NCBI GenBank assembly: GCA_029279965.1
Contig: JAJUHJ010000024.1
Coordinates: forward strand, 1-34,130
Reading direction: 5' to 3'
Source: Phyllobacteriaceae bacterium
GTDB lineage: Bacteria; Pseudomonadota; Alphaproteobacteria; Rhizobiales; Rhizobiaceae
DNA: 34,130 nt
Under the pieces are notes generated by a model that worked only from the letters and a program-made list of their open reading frames with translations, did not search any database and had not been told where the DNA came from. Below, in pieces: positions 33,574 through 34,130 of the stretch. Position 1 is the first letter of the stretch. Each line of letters starts with the position of its first letter. A program made the position numbers and the translations under genes.

Positions 33574-34130
33574 ATGAACGAGACCATTCAAACGCTCCTT
33601 TTCCCCTTCGAGCGGGACCTCTTGCCTTATCCCGGCGCGGGCGAACGCCTTCTTCTCTTCGGCGCGACGGGCGATTTCCGCCGCCCACCGTCTTTTGCTG
33701 CGCAAATGGAACTCGTCCAGGACTTCCGGCCCGATTTTCTGGCGCTCGAGCGGGCGGGGTTTTCACCTGTGCCGCGCGCGCGGATCGAGGGCGCCGATGC
33801 CGCGCTCCTGCTTCTCGGTCGCAGCCGGGCAGAGAACGAGACGCGTTTTGCCGAAGCGCTGCGTCGCGTGCGTCCGGGCGGCCTTGTCCTGGCAGCGGGT
33901 GCCAAGAAGGACGGCGCCCGAAGCATCGCGAACAGGGTGGCGCAATGGCTGCCGCTGGAAAATCGCCTGTCGAAGCACCACGGCATCGTCTTTTGGCTTT
34001 TCCGGCCAGGTATGCTGGACGAAGCTGTTCCCGCTGCGATGACCGCGCCTGCTTCCCCCACAATGGAAAACTATGAGACCGCGGTCGTCTGCTTCAGCGA
34101 AGGCAGTGTCGATCCCGGTTCACGTCTCCT
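33574..34130 (+). CDS. RsmC-like SAM-dependent methyltransferase (3' end outside window)
   Basis: The first 185 codons are present. The N-terminal part (LLFPFERDLLPYPGAGERLLLFGA) and the stretch ALLLLGRSRAENETRFAEALRRVRPGGLVLAAGAKKDGARS match the N-terminal half of RsmC-type rRNA guanine-N2 methyltransferases, which resembles a degenerate methyltransferase domain. The catalytic SAM-binding half lies beyond the window. The ATG at 33574 gives the natural start; the upstream ribosome-binding site is weak (AGAAG). The call rests on the N-terminal domain only. Confidence 0.75.
   Translation, partial: MNETIQTLLFPFERDLLPYPGAGERLLLFGATGDFRRPPSFAAQMELVQDFRPDFLALERAGFSPVPRARIEGADAALLLLGRSRAENETRFAEALRRVRPGGLVLAAGAKKDGARSIANRVAQWLPLENRLSKHHGIVFWLFRPGMLDEAVPAAMTAPASPTMENYETAVVCFSEGSVDPGSRL

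Noticed and set aside
1-34130. CRISPR arrays, tRNA or rRNA genes, insertion sequences, phage or defence genes
   Set aside because: No regularly spaced repeats, no tRNA-like cloverleaf or rRNA stretch, and no transposase, integrase, toxin or nuclease frame was seen among the genes.

Overview
The window looks like chromosomal DNA of an alphaproteobacterium of the order Hyphomicrobiales (Rhizobiales), most likely near the Phyllobacteriaceae/Mesorhizobium group. The signs are high GC content, a class I lysyl-tRNA synthetase, a C4-pathway 5-aminolevulinate synthase, a PodJ-like polarity protein, an Hsp20-DUF1150 pair, a DUF6460 protein and a rhizobial-type palindromic intergenic repeat. The genus is an inference. 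No rRNA, tRNA, CRISPR array, insertion sequence, integrase or phage gene was seen, and the content reads as stable core or regional genome rather than a mobile island.

Layout. 1-2561 (minus): a NitT/TauT-type ABC importer (ATPase cut by the window edge, permease, Tat-type binding protein), preceded by a 69-residue conserved small protein. 2865-4541: a periplasmic cytochrome c, a lipoprotein lytic transglycosylase (minus) and a small DUF6460 membrane protein. 4622-8753 (plus): a MATE/DinF exporter, an AraC-MGMT fusion for DNA alkylation repair, a ribokinase and a LexA-like S24 regulator. 8761-11871: class I LysRS (minus), a TerB-like protein (plus) and a family 3 solute-binding protein (minus). 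12411-14393: a large membrane glycosyltransferase with a MshEN-like N-terminus, behind a structured leader of about 480 bases.

14471-19863 is the best-defined pathway block: the N-acetylglutaminylglutamine amide (NAGGN) osmoprotectant operon asnO-ngg-M42 peptidase (minus), with a divergent MarR regulator. A palindrome lies inside the apparent asnO promoter. 20000-22939: hemA (plus), a class I aminotransferase (minus) and mscL (minus). 23111-26593: a 1160-residue sensor kinase joining a sodium/solute symporter-like membrane domain to PAS, kinase and receiver domains. 26596-28337 (minus): a TauE/SafE exporter with its TIGR02186-type partner. 28457-32065 (minus): the PodJ-like protein. 32511-34130 (plus): Hsp20 behind a convincing ROSE RNA thermometer, DUF1150, and the start of an RsmC-like methyltransferase.

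Shared themes are osmotic stress (NAGGN for high osmolarity, MscL for sudden dilution), envelope and cell-pole organisation, and stress repair. The strongest new observations are regulatory: the ROSE element with its bulged G, the MarR palindrome between -35 and -10 of asnO, and hairpins overlapping the ribosome-binding regions of the glycosyltransferase and of asnO. All were found by eye and have not been tested by alignment or folding software.
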